From Bacteroidota bacterium (GTDB lineage Bacteria > Bacteroidota > Bacteroidia > Bacteroidales > Prolixibacteraceae): a DNA stretch of 19,511 bases. The notes under the pieces were generated by a model that did no database searches, was not told the DNA's origin, and saw only the letters and a program-made list of their open reading frames with translations. Position 1 is the stretch's first letter, and every line of letters starts with the position of its first letter. Location: positions 1 through 19,511 of the forward strand of contig JABMPI010000177.1 in assembly GCA_013203755.1 (NCBI GenBank), written 5' to 3'. This document shows, one piece after another, positions 7,849 to 16,671 of the stretch. The position numbers were made by a program, and so were the translations under genes.

Positions 7849-7955
7849 AAATTTGGATAGTTTAAAAATCTCTTTTGCAAGTCAACAAAAATGTAATTCT
7901 GTAATTTAATACACAGATTCTGGCACAGTAGATATAGCTAACTTGTGATATAAAT

Positions 7956-7989
7956 AAAGGATTATCAGGAACATAACGGATAATCCTTT
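7956..7989. terminator. Hairpin terminator after the Gfo/Idh/MocA gene
   Basis: A perfect 11-bp stem, AAAGGATTATC (7956-7966) with GATAATCCTTT (7979-7989), has a 12-base loop and begins 7 bases past the minus-strand stop at 7996. The T-run is moderate on both sides. Confidence 0.65.
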
Positions 7990-7995
7990 TATAAT

Positions 7996-9495
7996 TTATT
8001 TTGGCATTTCAGGTAAAGTCCAGCCAGCACGGTAGGTGTGTTTAATGTATCCATTTGCTGCTTCAAGAGCATTAAAGTTGGCATATTCTTTATTAAAATG
8101 CGGATGTCCGTCTACTACCTTAAATTCATCAACAGTAACAATATTTATATCTTCACTATCAGAGATGTTTGTGAATTTCATATTTTCAGCATCCCATTTT
8201 AGGATTTTATTTAATCCTTGTAGGCGAATGGCTAAAACTCCCATCAAAACCATTTCGTTAAACGGACCTGAATATCCAAAATGGGATGTTCCTTCTACAC
8301 GGTTTTCAGGTGATTCTTTACACGCTCTAATCCAGTCTTGCTCATGTGGACCATCAATATAACCGACAGCTCCGGGGACGCGCCTTAGATAAGGAGTAAC
8401 ATTTGGTTTTCTACCCGAAACCAAACGTGCATTAAAACCGCCGCTGCCGCAAATAAGTGTATCTTTTGAACCTACAAAAATACATCCTCCAAGACCGTCG
8501 GCCATAAGATCTTCTCCTTCCGGTAATAAATCAGGTCGGTTAGGTAATATTCCACCATCATACCATTGTACTTTTACCGCTGGCATTTTTACTTTCGTCA
8601 TACTTTCACGGGCAGAAAATGCAAATTCCACCGTTTCTGCTTGTGGAGCACTTTCTGTATTCATTAGTGTTGAACTTCCATAAACTTTTTCTGGATACCC
8701 AAGTTTTAAAGCCTGATAAACCGGGTCGAGTACATGACATGCCATATCGCCAAAAGCACTGGTTCCAAAGTCCCACCATCCCCGCCAATTCCATGGTGTG
8801 TATATTTCGTGAAATGGACGGGTGGGAGCGGAGCCAATAAACAGATCCCAATTTAGAGTATCGGGCACCGCTATCTTTTCGATTGGACGCTGTAGTCCTT
8901 GAGGCCAAATAGGACGGTTTGTCCAAGCATGCACTTCTTTAATTTCACCAATTTCACCATTCCAAATCCATTCACAAACCTCACGAACGCCATCTCCCGA
9001 ATTTCCCTGATTTCCCATTTGGGTAGCGACTTTATGTTTTGCAGCAAGTTTGGTTAGCAGCCTCGATTCATAAACTGAATGAGTTAACGGTTTCTGACAA
9101 TAAACATGTTTCCCCATTGACAGTGCTGTTGCCGCAATGGCTGCATGTGTATGGTCTGCTGTTGCTACCATTACAGCATCAAAGGAATCACCTGTTTCAT
9201 CAAACATCTTTCGCCAGTCCCAGAATCGTTTTGCTTTTGGGAAATCATTAAAACAATGTTCAGCATATTTCCAGTCAACATCACAAAGTCCAACGATGTT
9301 TTCTGTATTCATGCCCACTAAATTCGGATGACCTTTGCCACCTACTCCAATTCCTACAATATTCAGTTTATCGCTTGGTGCTTTGTGTCCCAAACCACTT
9401 ACGGCGATACTGGGAATTATTGAAATTCCAACCGTTGCAGCTGTTGATCTTTTTAGAAATTCGCGTCGTGAATTATTTGTTCTTTTCATTTGCAA
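7996..9495 (-). CDS. Tat-exported Gfo/Idh/MocA-family oxidoreductase
   Basis: Predicted NAD(P)-dependent sugar or polyol oxidoreductase of the periplasm. Of its 499 residues, 1-35 form a twin-arginine signal (NSRREFLKRS, then a hydrophobic core). A Rossmann fold follows with IVGIGVGGKG (46-55) and CDVD (71-74). The usual EKP motif appears as CQKPLTH (133-139), a variant I know from other Tat-signal members of this family. A long C-terminal domain completes the protein; the length fits the bacterial subgroup with an extended C-terminus rather than the 340-residue inositol dehydrogenases. GH109 glycosidases also belong to this fold and carry signals, so a hydrolase activity that retains NAD is an alternative. 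Two starts, Met1 (9495) and Met3 (9489), are equally plausible. Confidence 0.87.
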   Translation of the reverse strand: MQMKRTNNSRREFLKRSTAATVGISIIPSIAVSGLGHKAPSDKLNIVGIGVGGKGHPNLVGMNTENIVGLCDVDWKYAEHCFNDFPKAKRFWDWRKMFDETGDSFDAVMVATADHTHAAIAATALSMGKHVYCQKPLTHSVYESRLLTKLAAKHKVATQMGNQGNSGDGVREVCEWIWNGEIGEIKEVHAWTNRPIWPQGLQRPIEKIAVPDTLNWDLFIGSAPTRPFHEIYTPWNWRGWWDFGTSAFGDMACHVLDPVYQALKLGYPEKVYGSSTLMNTESAPQAETVEFAFSARESMTKVKMPAVKVQWYDGGILPNRPDLLPEGEDLMADGLGGCIFVGSKDTLICGSGGFNARLVSGRKPNVTPYLRRVPGAVGYIDGPHEQDWIRACKESPENRVEGTSHFGYSGPFNEMVLMGVLAIRLQGLNKILKWDAENMKFTNISDSEDINIVTVDEFKVVDGHPHFNKEYANFNALEAANGYIKHTYRAGWTLPEMPK

Positions 9496-9703
9496 AAAAA
9501 TTAGTTGAATTAGAGCTCTTTAATTTTTCAGGTTAAAACTAACCAATGAAATTTTAGCATCCAATTCTTTAATTTATGTTGTTAAAAATAGTTGCGAAAA
9601 AATGAGGAATGAAAAAATCGATTCAAGCGTAATTTTCTTATTTTATGATTAATGAACTTTTGCCGTTAATGTTTAAATTAAAAGGATTTACGAAAACATT
9701 TTA

Positions 9704-11962
9704 TTAAACCTCGAATTGCAACGATACCCAAGCCGACCGGCCAAAACCATCGACTCCTGAACCATGCAAACGATAAGCCTGATTAAATATATTTTGAATA
9801 CCCGAGTGCAGCGAAATTTTATTCCAGGCGTAACCCAATTTGAAATTTATAATATCCCAGCCGGGCGTGCCACCTTGGGGAATCCGGTGGTCATCAATAT
9901 CTCCATTCGAAAGCCGGTCTTGTTTTGTTGCAAACAGAAACTCTGTTTCGCCAAATAATCGCGATTTGGAATAGCGCAATGCCAGTTTGCCATTTAAAGG
10001 AGGAATACGTCGCATGGGTTCATCGTTCTTCAAATTTTTGCCTTGCAACCAAGTAATGCTATTTATTAACGAGAATTGTGAATTCAGTTTAATTCCCGAT
10101 TCTGCTTCAATTCCGAAAATATTCGATTTTGCAAGATTTTGTTTTGTGTAAACCGGTTCACCCTCATAAAATACATCTCCATTGTACTCCGATTTTACTC
10201 GCACAATCTGGTCTTTTAACCGGGTGTTAAATGCAAACATTGACAAGGTAAAACGGTCGGTAAGTTTTTTATAGCCAGCTTCAAAACTGAGTGTTTTTTC
10301 AGGCGAAAGGTTTTCTGAAGGAATTTCGATTCCGTAATCGAATAAACCAAATGTGCTAATGTCGTTTATATTTGGAGTACGAAATGCTGTATTTGCCGAA
10401 AGAATAAAATTGTCTGATTTATTGGGGAGGTATTGAAACGCGAAATTACCAACTAAAGATTGTGGTTTTAGCTTGATTTCGCCAAATCCTTCATCCACCG
10501 AATTAATTTGGTTTGCGTTAAAACGACCTCCCAGTTGTAAATTAATTTTCTCAAATTTTAAGGAGTGCTGACTAAAAACAGCAAAGTTTTTCATCTTCGA
10601 ATTGTTGGGGTACAACCCTCTCTTTTTAATTTTTTCTCTTGTTTCAATATTGGTTTCAATTTTAGTTGAATGAATTAGGTCTGAATAAAACTCCAACCCA
10701 GAAACAGCAGTCCAGCTTTCACTGAATTCAGAAAAATTATCAAGAACAAATCCATAATTTTTCACCACATCGTTTTCCGTTTTAAAAATGGCCGATTCTT
10801 GTTTCTGTGTTTTTCTTGTTTCGTTAGAAAGTTGGTTGGATAGTGTAAATCGTATTTTCTTGAAAACCGGATGGTTTCCAAAATATTCTGCTCTTGCGTA
10901 AAATAGGCTGTGAATTTGAGGATCGAAAAGATAGGTTTCATAACCACGCTGTGCAATCTGGTCGTAACGAGGAATTTTATTTTGAATGAGGTAATTGAGA
11001 GCTGATGTAATCAGAAATTTATCAGTCAATCGCAATTTTGTTTTTAGATTTGTACCCGTTTCATTGTAGCCCGATGGTCGTTCGAATCCAAGATTTCCAC
11101 CCGCATATAAATCACCAAAATTTTTGTAATTCACATTTCCCGAAATGGCAAATTTTTGCGATTGGTATTCCAACTCTCCGGCACCGCTTTGTTCCATTCC
11201 TTTATTCAAGAGTTTCAATCGACCTCTTCCTTTTAATCGCGCTTTTTTCGTGAAAAATTCGGGCGATTGGGTAATTACGTTTATTACTCCGCCCAGTGCA
11301 TCGCTGCCGTAAAGTACAGATCCTTTTCCGCGAATTATTTCAACCTGATTCACCGAAAAAACATCAATGGTATTAAAATACTGGTTTGGTCCGTAACGAA
11401 AAGCGGCGTTGTTTAATCGGATTCCATCGACTAAAAGCAAAGTTTGATTTCCGGTTAATCCTCGTAAAAAAGGCGATCCACCACCGTGATTGGTTTTTTG
11501 CATCCAAACTCCGGGTACTCCAACTAATGCTTCAGCCATGGAGCGTGGCGCGTTGAATATTAGTTCTTCTTCAGTTAAAACAGAAACAGCCTCCGGTAAT
11601 TTGTGCGAAACCAGATTGTTTTTCGAGGCGGTAACTACAATGCTTTTATTAAGTTGAATTGTTGTTGGTTGAAGCTTTATTGTCAATGTGTTTTTTGCCG
11701 ATTCTCTGAAAAGTTTCAATCGGATGCTTTCAAAACCTAAGCAGGAAATTAACAGTTCTGAAACATCTTTTTCAGAATAATTGATGGTGAAAAAACCTTT
11801 CTCGTTTGAAACGGTTCCTTTATTCGAATTTATTATTGAAATATTGGCATCGGGAATGGGCTTGTTGTTTTCATCGTTTAAAATAATTCCATTTATTTGT
11901 TGCGAAAATAGCTGCACCGTTGAAAGTGCAGCTATAAATATTGTGAGAATTATTCGATGCAT
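9704..11962 (-). CDS. TonB-dependent outer-membrane receptor with N-terminal carboxypeptidase-regulatory-like domain
   Basis: Active-transport channel of the outer membrane, energised by TonB/ExbBD. The 752 residues comprise a signal peptide (about 1-20, cut near LFSQQ), a CarboxypepD_reg-like beta-sandwich (about 22-100) typical of Bacteroidota receptors, a plug domain (about 112-235) with LPEAVSVLTEEEL, the FLRGLTGNQTLLLVDGIRLN segment and EIIRGKGSVLYGSDALGGVINV, and a beta-barrel ending in aromatic-rich VSLQFEV. It is a classic single receptor (BtuB/FecA/YncD type), not a SusC, and no susD accompanies it. Its ATG lies one base after the stop of the propeller-phosphoesterase gene, so the two are translationally coupled or nearly so. 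The ligand is unknown; vitamin, metal-chelate or phosphorylated ligands are all possible. Confidence 0.9.
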   Translation of the reverse strand: MHRIILTIFIAALSTVQLFSQQINGIILNDENNKPIPDANISIINSNKGTVSNEKGFFTINYSEKDVSELLISCLGFESIRLKLFRESAKNTLTIKLQPTTIQLNKSIVVTASKNNLVSHKLPEAVSVLTEEELIFNAPRSMAEALVGVPGVWMQKTNHGGGSPFLRGLTGNQTLLLVDGIRLNNAAFRYGPNQYFNTIDVFSVNQVEIIRGKGSVLYGSDALGGVINVITQSPEFFTKKARLKGRGRLKLLNKGMEQSGAGELEYQSQKFAISGNVNYKNFGDLYAGGNLGFERPSGYNETGTNLKTKLRLTDKFLITSALNYLIQNKIPRYDQIAQRGYETYLFDPQIHSLFYARAEYFGNHPVFKKIRFTLSNQLSNETRKTQKQESAIFKTENDVVKNYGFVLDNFSEFSESWTAVSGLEFYSDLIHSTKIETNIETREKIKKRGLYPNNSKMKNFAVFSQHSLKFEKINLQLGGRFNANQINSVDEGFGEIKLKPQSLVGNFAFQYLPNKSDNFILSANTAFRTPNINDISTFGLFDYGIEIPSENLSPEKTLSFEAGYKKLTDRFTLSMFAFNTRLKDQIVRVKSEYNGDVFYEGEPVYTKQNLAKSNIFGIEAESGIKLNSQFSLINSITWLQGKNLKNDEPMRRIPPLNGKLALRYSKSRLFGETEFLFATKQDRLSNGDIDDHRIPQGGTPGWDIINFKLGYAWNKISLHSGIQNIFNQAYRLHGSGVDGFGRSAWVSLQFEV

Positions 11963-11963
11963 C

Positions 11964-14768
11964 CTATTTCTTCTCTTTTTCTCTATTTTCCAGACGCCAT
12001 TCGTCTTTTTCTTTGCTCTCGCGAATCATGTCTTTTTTGTTGTCCATCACCGGCGATTCATTCAGTGCTTTCCAATTGAAATTTTCATCAAACGGATCCA
12101 AGGCTTTTTGTGGTTCAAAAACCCGTGGATCGGCCGGGAGTGCCTTGTAAGGTTTGTAATTTGGTGTGCTGGTGAAGAATTCGGCTAAGTCCGTTGCACC
12201 TGCATCGTACTGGTTTAAATAGGGCATGCCCAGAATATTCCAGAAGGTTTTAAAAATACTCCCAAAACTATAATGTCCGTGGCTTACGTGGTTTTTTTTC
12301 ACCCACGGCGAAGCCAGCATTAAAATACTGCGGTGTGCGTCAATATGGTCAACGCCGCCTTGTGCGTCATCCTCGGTAATTACAATTAACATGTTTTTCC
12401 AATACGGCGTGTGCGACAAGTATTCTACAATCCGGCCAACTGCTAAATCGTTATCGGCCATGTAGCTTTCTCTAAATGGAAAACCTGCTTCGGGGCGTTC
12501 GCCTGCACCGTGGTCGTTGGGGATTATAACAGTTAGAAATGCCGGCATGGTATCTTTCCCATTCATCCATTTTGTATCAAATTCTTTTTGAAACTGGTCA
12601 ACTCTAAATTGATCGGGAATTGCCATGTTGTAGGTTGGAAATTGTTTCGACGAGCGATCCCAAATGGGTTTTGGTAAGGGATAATTAATGTAATGCCTTA
12701 TTCCTTCGAACTTGTATTTGCTTTCGTATATTCCCGGTTCGAACATGATACTGAAACCAAAATTAAAAAAGTCGATATTATTTCGTTCCAAATGATCCCA
12801 CATGGAACCGGCTTCGTTGTAATCTTCAGGATAAATTGCCCCGGCCGCACCGTTCATTGCAAAAATTCCGGGTGCTTTCGAGTTGAAGTCGAAAGAACGG
12901 TTTCCACCATAACTGGCAGCAGTACACGTTTCGCACCACTCGTTTGGATAGGTATTTACCAGCCAGCGGTGGCCATCGGCAGAAACATCAGCATCTACAT
13001 AAAAGTTATCTGCAATAGCAAAATCGGTTGCAATTTTTAAATGATTCGGCATGATATCGGCATTTTCAACCGAAGTTGTTCTTTTCGAATTCCGAAATGA
13101 AACTCCCGCACCGTATCGCGCCAATTCGGCTTCTCCGTTTCCTTTTTCAACCTGACCAAAAATCTCGTCGTAGGTTCTGTTTTCTTTCGAAATAAAAACG
13201 ATGTGTTTTATGGGGCTCTCTTTTTCTCCCGGATAAAGTGGTACCGGATTATTTTTTCTCCATTTAAATTTTTCTGCTGATGCTTTTTCAAAATCGAAAT
13301 TATTGGAAATTACCTTTTTTGTGTAATTCTTCAATTCTTCATCCGAAGGAATATCCAGAATTTGAACGGTTCCTTTCATCAGCGAACCAATGTAACTTCC
13401 CGATGGGCCAACCTTAAAATTAGCTCCACCATTTGGACCGCTTCCCTTACCTTTTGCATTGGCAACTATCAATTTTTCACCATTGTTGCTTACTTTAACT
13501 TTAGAAGGAAACCAGCCCGTTGGAATGTGTCCCAAAACTTCAAGCTTTTCTACATCGATAACAGCCACTGCATTTATCCCGGACTCGGCAACATACAATC
13601 GTTTATTGTCTGGAGAAAGTGCCAATCCGAATGGAATTACGCCTCGGAATTGTTTTACCCGATCGTCTGGTTTTAGATAAATGGTATTTACTACGGTATC
13701 TTTTTCTATTGAAATAACCGAGATATTATCGTTGGTGCCGTTACTCACAAAAACGTATTTGTTGGTTGCTGCCAGCGAATTGGGACTGGCGCCGCCAACC
13801 GCTGGAATGTCTTCTACTTTTGCACCAACTAAATTGCCTGTCTTTGTTTTGGCAATTACTTTTGGATTATCCGGATTCTCTAAACTGATTGTAAAAACCG
13901 AAAAAGCTTCTGGAGAATTCATCTCACCCAATCCAGGAACAGACATGCTATCGTTTTCAATTCCCTCAATCATCTCCTTACTTCCGTATCCGAATGCTGG
14001 GTATTTTAATGCTTTCTCAGCAATATTTTCCTCAGTTATCCCATTAATTAAATTATATTCGAACATGCCCACATTGGCCACATAAATTTTCTTTTCATCG
14101 GGCGACAAACATATTCCAAATGGATATCTTCCAACCGGAACATTGTGTTCTACACTCCCGGTTTCAGTATTTATTATAAGCATGCGAAAACCAATTTGGT
14201 CAACAGCATACAATTTTTTTCCATTTTTCGAGAGAATTAAATCGCCAATGTAACCATGACTGTAATCTGTGTTTTCCGAAACAAAGGAACAATCGATAGA
14301 ATCTCTCTTTTCTCCGGTATTTACGTCAAAAACGAATATTTTATTTTCTTGTCCGCCGGCAACATAAACAATGCTGTTGTCGTTCGAAATTGCCAGTCCC
14401 ATAAATACAGATGCCAAAACGCCTTTGTCGCTTGAAGGCCCGGGAGGAACTTGTTGTACTTCCGGATTCTCAGACAATATATTTCTGAGAATTGTAATTG
14501 AAAGTGGTCCGGTTCCTGAGTTGGCGGTTATTGCGGTATTCCCGTTGGGGCTTAAAGTTAATCCGTAAGGATGTGGTGCAACTACAATGCTTTTTCCTGC
14601 CGGGGCAACAATTCGTCCGTTTGGAATAATTGTTTCGCCTGTTTTATCTATAGTTACAAAACGGTTACCTGCCGGAGCCGAAATTATCCATGGATCAGAT
14701 TTTTTGTCTTGAGAACATGAATTTAACAGAAACAAACAAAGAATGTAAAAGGCAACTTTTAGTTTCAT
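11964..14768 (-). CDS. Lipoprotein fusing a YncE-like beta-propeller to an alkaline-phosphatase-superfamily phosphoesterase
   Basis: The 934-residue, two-part protein has a lipoprotein signal (LLNSC, Cys18; QDKKSD follows). Residues about 30-480 form a beta-propeller of YVTN/YncE repeats, seen as recurring units such as PYGLTLSPNGNTAI, PFGICLSPDEKKIYVANVG and PFGLALSPDNKRLYVAESG. Residues about 515-890 form a phosphoesterase of the AcpA/phospholipase C family (PF04185 type): ENRTYDEIFG (Glu529, Asn530), the candidate nucleophile Ser596 in VSADGHRW, DHGAGERP (Asp752, His753) and EDDAQGGVDHIDAH (799-812) as metal ligands. Catalytic residues look complete. A charged tail ends the protein. This matches the known architecture named bifunctional YncE/alkaline phosphatase family protein. 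It precedes the TonB receptor gene by one base, so the proteins probably form one surface complex. Substrate not known. Confidence 0.88.
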   Translation of the reverse strand: MKLKVAFYILCLFLLNSCSQDKKSDPWIISAPAGNRFVTIDKTGETIIPNGRIVAPAGKSIVVAPHPYGLTLSPNGNTAITANSGTGPLSITILRNILSENPEVQQVPPGPSSDKGVLASVFMGLAISNDNSIVYVAGGQENKIFVFDVNTGEKRDSIDCSFVSENTDYSHGYIGDLILSKNGKKLYAVDQIGFRMLIINTETGSVEHNVPVGRYPFGICLSPDEKKIYVANVGMFEYNLINGITEENIAEKALKYPAFGYGSKEMIEGIENDSMSVPGLGEMNSPEAFSVFTISLENPDNPKVIAKTKTGNLVGAKVEDIPAVGGASPNSLAATNKYVFVSNGTNDNISVISIEKDTVVNTIYLKPDDRVKQFRGVIPFGLALSPDNKRLYVAESGINAVAVIDVEKLEVLGHIPTGWFPSKVKVSNNGEKLIVANAKGKGSGPNGGANFKVGPSGSYIGSLMKGTVQILDIPSDEELKNYTKKVISNNFDFEKASAEKFKWRKNNPVPLYPGEKESPIKHIVFISKENRTYDEIFGQVEKGNGEAELARYGAGVSFRNSKRTTSVENADIMPNHLKIATDFAIADNFYVDADVSADGHRWLVNTYPNEWCETCTAASYGGNRSFDFNSKAPGIFAMNGAAGAIYPEDYNEAGSMWDHLERNNIDFFNFGFSIMFEPGIYESKYKFEGIRHYINYPLPKPIWDRSSKQFPTYNMAIPDQFRVDQFQKEFDTKWMNGKDTMPAFLTVIIPNDHGAGERPEAGFPFRESYMADNDLAVGRIVEYLSHTPYWKNMLIVITEDDAQGGVDHIDAHRSILMLASPWVKKNHVSHGHYSFGSIFKTFWNILGMPYLNQYDAGATDLAEFFTSTPNYKPYKALPADPRVFEPQKALDPFDENFNWKALNESPVMDNKKDMIRESKEKDEWRLENREKEKK

Positions 14769-14858
14769 GATATTTATTTATAAAGGTAACTAAACTGTAT
14801 TGGAATTTGTGGACGTATTTATTCAGTTATTTGAATTTGTTATTTTATGAAGGTGCAA

Positions 14859-15716
14859 TTATTTATTTGTTACTTCCCAGTCGTAATCAATGTACTCCCA
14901 GTCGAAATCATTCCCATCAATATTAATCAAAAGGTAGCCCTCTTCTGTACCATGATAATTGCCTCCCCACCAACTTGCACTTACTGCACCGGCAGTGATA
15001 AATTGTACTCCTTTAACTTTTATTTCTTCGTAGAGATGCATGTGCCCTTGAAGAACCAATTTTAGGTTTTTATCCCCGAACATATCCCAGATTTCTTTGA
15101 AATTCTTAAACGTGTCAGTATTTGTGTATTTCCCTTGAAGTGCAGGATAATAAACAGATAGGAATGGAACATGAGTAGAAACGATTATTGGTGTTTTTGC
15201 ATCAATCGATTTTAAGTCGTTCTCCAACCAATCTTTTTGCTTTTCATCCACAACCGAATTACTGGTATTAAGTACAATAAAATGCCAGCCTTGGTAATCG
15301 AAAGAGTAATAGCTTTTATGAATGTATTTTTCAAATAAACCTTCATTGTACAATGGTTCATCTTTTTCACATCCAAAAAAGCGGTCATGATTGCCAATTG
15401 TTACATGGTAATCAATTCCGGCATTTTCAATAATTTTTGCATAATGTTGGTACAGTTCATGCGCAGTTTTAGCATCTTTTTTTAATACATCAATATCAAC
15501 ATTATCACCGCCTGTTAGAATAAAATCGATGTGATTTTTTTTTGCAGATTCAATTGCTTCTTCGATCCCTTCAAAACAATTATTGTCGCCTTTATTTAAA
15601 TGAATATCTGTAAAAAAGGCAAAACTGAATTTGTCTTTTTTCTTGTGGGATTCAACAGCATTAGAAAATACTGTAAAACTTAATGTTATAAAGATTGTAA
15701 TTATAACCGATTTCAT
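14859..15716 (-). CDS. Secreted calcineurin-like metallophosphoesterase
   Basis: Hydrolyses phosphomono- or diesters with a two-metal centre; the signal peptide (1-20, ending FSNA) places it in the periplasm or outside. The five metallophosphoesterase motifs are present in the 285 residues: DIH (Asp37, His39), GGDNVD (69-74, Asp71), GNHD (108-111), TH (His182) and GHMH (224-227). The length indicates a single-domain enzyme. It starts 18 bases after an intrinsic terminator that follows the SusCD-linked lipoprotein gene, so it is either read through from that operon or driven by a promoter overlapping the hairpin. Ninety bases separate it from the propeller-phosphoesterase downstream. The juxtaposition of two unrelated phosphoesterases suggests phosphorylated substrates; this is inference. 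Confidence 0.88.
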   Translation of the reverse strand: MKSVIITIFITLSFTVFSNAVESHKKKDKFSFAFFTDIHLNKGDNNCFEGIEEAIESAKKNHIDFILTGGDNVDIDVLKKDAKTAHELYQHYAKIIENAGIDYHVTIGNHDRFFGCEKDEPLYNEGLFEKYIHKSYYSFDYQGWHFIVLNTSNSVVDEKQKDWLENDLKSIDAKTPIIVSTHVPFLSVYYPALQGKYTNTDTFKNFKEIWDMFGDKNLKLVLQGHMHLYEEIKVKGVQFITAGAVSASWWGGNYHGTEEGYLLINIDGNDFDWEYIDYDWEVTNK

Positions 15717-15733
15717 TTCTTTGTTTATTAAAA

Positions 15734-15759
15734 ACAGGCCTGGGAAATTCCAGACCTGT
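15734..15759 (-). terminator. Intrinsic terminator or attenuator after the third lipoprotein gene
   Basis: On the minus strand ACAGGTCTGG (15759-15750), a six-base loop and CCAGGCCTGT (15743-15734) form a 10-bp stem with one G-U pair, followed directly by a run of T and then AATAAA. The G-U pair becomes a mismatch on the plus strand, so the structure is oriented to stop minus-strand transcripts. It lies between the lipoprotein stop and the metallophosphoesterase start. Confidence 0.8.
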
Positions 15760-15785
15760 AATATAATTAATGTATAGTTCTGTTT

Positions 15786-16553
15786 TTAATTGCCTTGTTT
15801 TATAGTGAAGGCATAATTATCGGCACCTATGTCGTAGCCGCTAAATACAATATCAAGGTATAATTCGTTGGCTGTAGCATTATAGGTACCAGCAGATCCG
15901 GCATGGAAAGTCATATCAGCTCCATAAGATGTAACGGTAACGTCTTTTACCAGAGTTAGGTCTCCCATAAATGTGTCGGTGTCAATGTCGCCAAGTTGTA
16001 ATTCTAAAACAGCAACTGCTCCACCGTCGGCCCAAAAATCGAAAGTTAGTTTTAACTTTTTACAGTCGTTGTTAATTTTCTCCCCGATACAATAACTAGG
16101 GCTGTAACTTTCCCAAATTCCATCGGTACAAATTACGTTTCCAACCCAACGGTCAGTTAAACATCCAACTGGTGGAATATAATAATCCATAATAACTGTC
16201 CAGTCGGCTGACTTCCCTGAAGGAGCAGTTACCCTGTATTTTCGTGGAGTTGAAAAATCGCCATATTCTCCAAAAGATGCTGCACCATCGAGTGGTTCAA
16301 TAATACAACCTTTTTCAAGGTTGCCATTTAAATAGATATTTGAAAAATCAGCGGTTTTGTCTTATACAAAGACAGTATCTAAATGAGAATCAGCGTAGAT
16401 TGCATTGATTTGGGGAATCTTTCCAGATTCATTCCCAACAATTATTTCCTTAATTACCGGCAGATCCGGAAGTGTACCCACTTCTTCGAAAGTTGGGACA
16501 CAACTAATGGCGAAGAAAATAATGACTATTAATAAACTAAATATGTATTTCAT
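15786..16553 (-). pseudogene. SusCD-associated surface lipoprotein (DUF5018-like), interrupted by an in-frame TAA
   Basis: From the ATG at 16553 the frame encodes a lipoprotein signal, MKYIFSLLIVIIFFAISC (Cys18), then VPTFEEVGTLPDLPVIKEII, and stops at TAA (16364-16362) after 63 residues. Without changing frame it continues DKTADFSNIYLNGNLEKG, FSTPRKYRVTAPSG and a C-terminal beta-rich domain to the stop at 15786, for about 255 codons in all. The DFS...P..Y.VTA.SG pattern is that of the DUF5018/cadherin-like N-terminal domains of SusCD-linked lipoproteins that bind ligand at the cell surface. It follows susD by 118 bases. One base change would restore it (TAA to TAT gives Tyr), so it may be a recent nonsense mutation or a sequencing error. 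If real, only a short lipidated peptide is made. Confidence 0.75.
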
Positions 16554-16671
16554 ATGATTAAATTGTTTGTTTTTTATGGTATCATATGGAACTCGCGTAT
16601 AATCATTCTTCTGTGTGTAAGAAATTTTACATGCTCGTTTCATTTTTATTGTATTTATCAGTTAAACAATA

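Larger units (their letters stand above)
7599..7995. other. 397-base spacer between the two Tat-exported oxidoreductase genes
   Basis: Contains the aldolase remnant (7703-7848) and a terminator-like hairpin (7956-7989). The rest is AT-rich sequence with no ORF, RNA gene or clear promoter that I can support. Confidence 0.6.

Noticed and set aside
8606..8926. 106-codon minus-strand ORF
   Set aside because: It lies in another frame inside the Gfo/Idh/MocA gene, whose frame carries the conserved motifs.
9496..9703. Search for promoter, small RNA or relic in the spacer after the TonB receptor gene
   Set aside because: AT-rich sequence with no hairpin, TAnnTTTG element or coding remnant I could support.
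11781..12188. 135-codon plus-strand ORF spanning the junction of the receptor and phosphoesterase genes
   Set aside because: It is antisense to two well-supported genes and its composition is a shadow of them.
14769..14858. Cobalamin riboswitch upstream of the propeller-phosphoesterase gene, suggested by the BtuG/BtuB resemblance
   Set aside because: The spacer is only 90 bases, AT-rich and lacks the B12-box or the needed stems.
16362..16364. Frameshift as the cause of the split lipoprotein gene
   Set aside because: Both parts are in the same frame; only a stop codon separates them.
16554..16643. Upstream ATG that would extend the third lipoprotein by 30 residues
   Set aside because: The extension would bury the lipoprotein signal; the ATG at 16553 directly begins a typical signal peptide.
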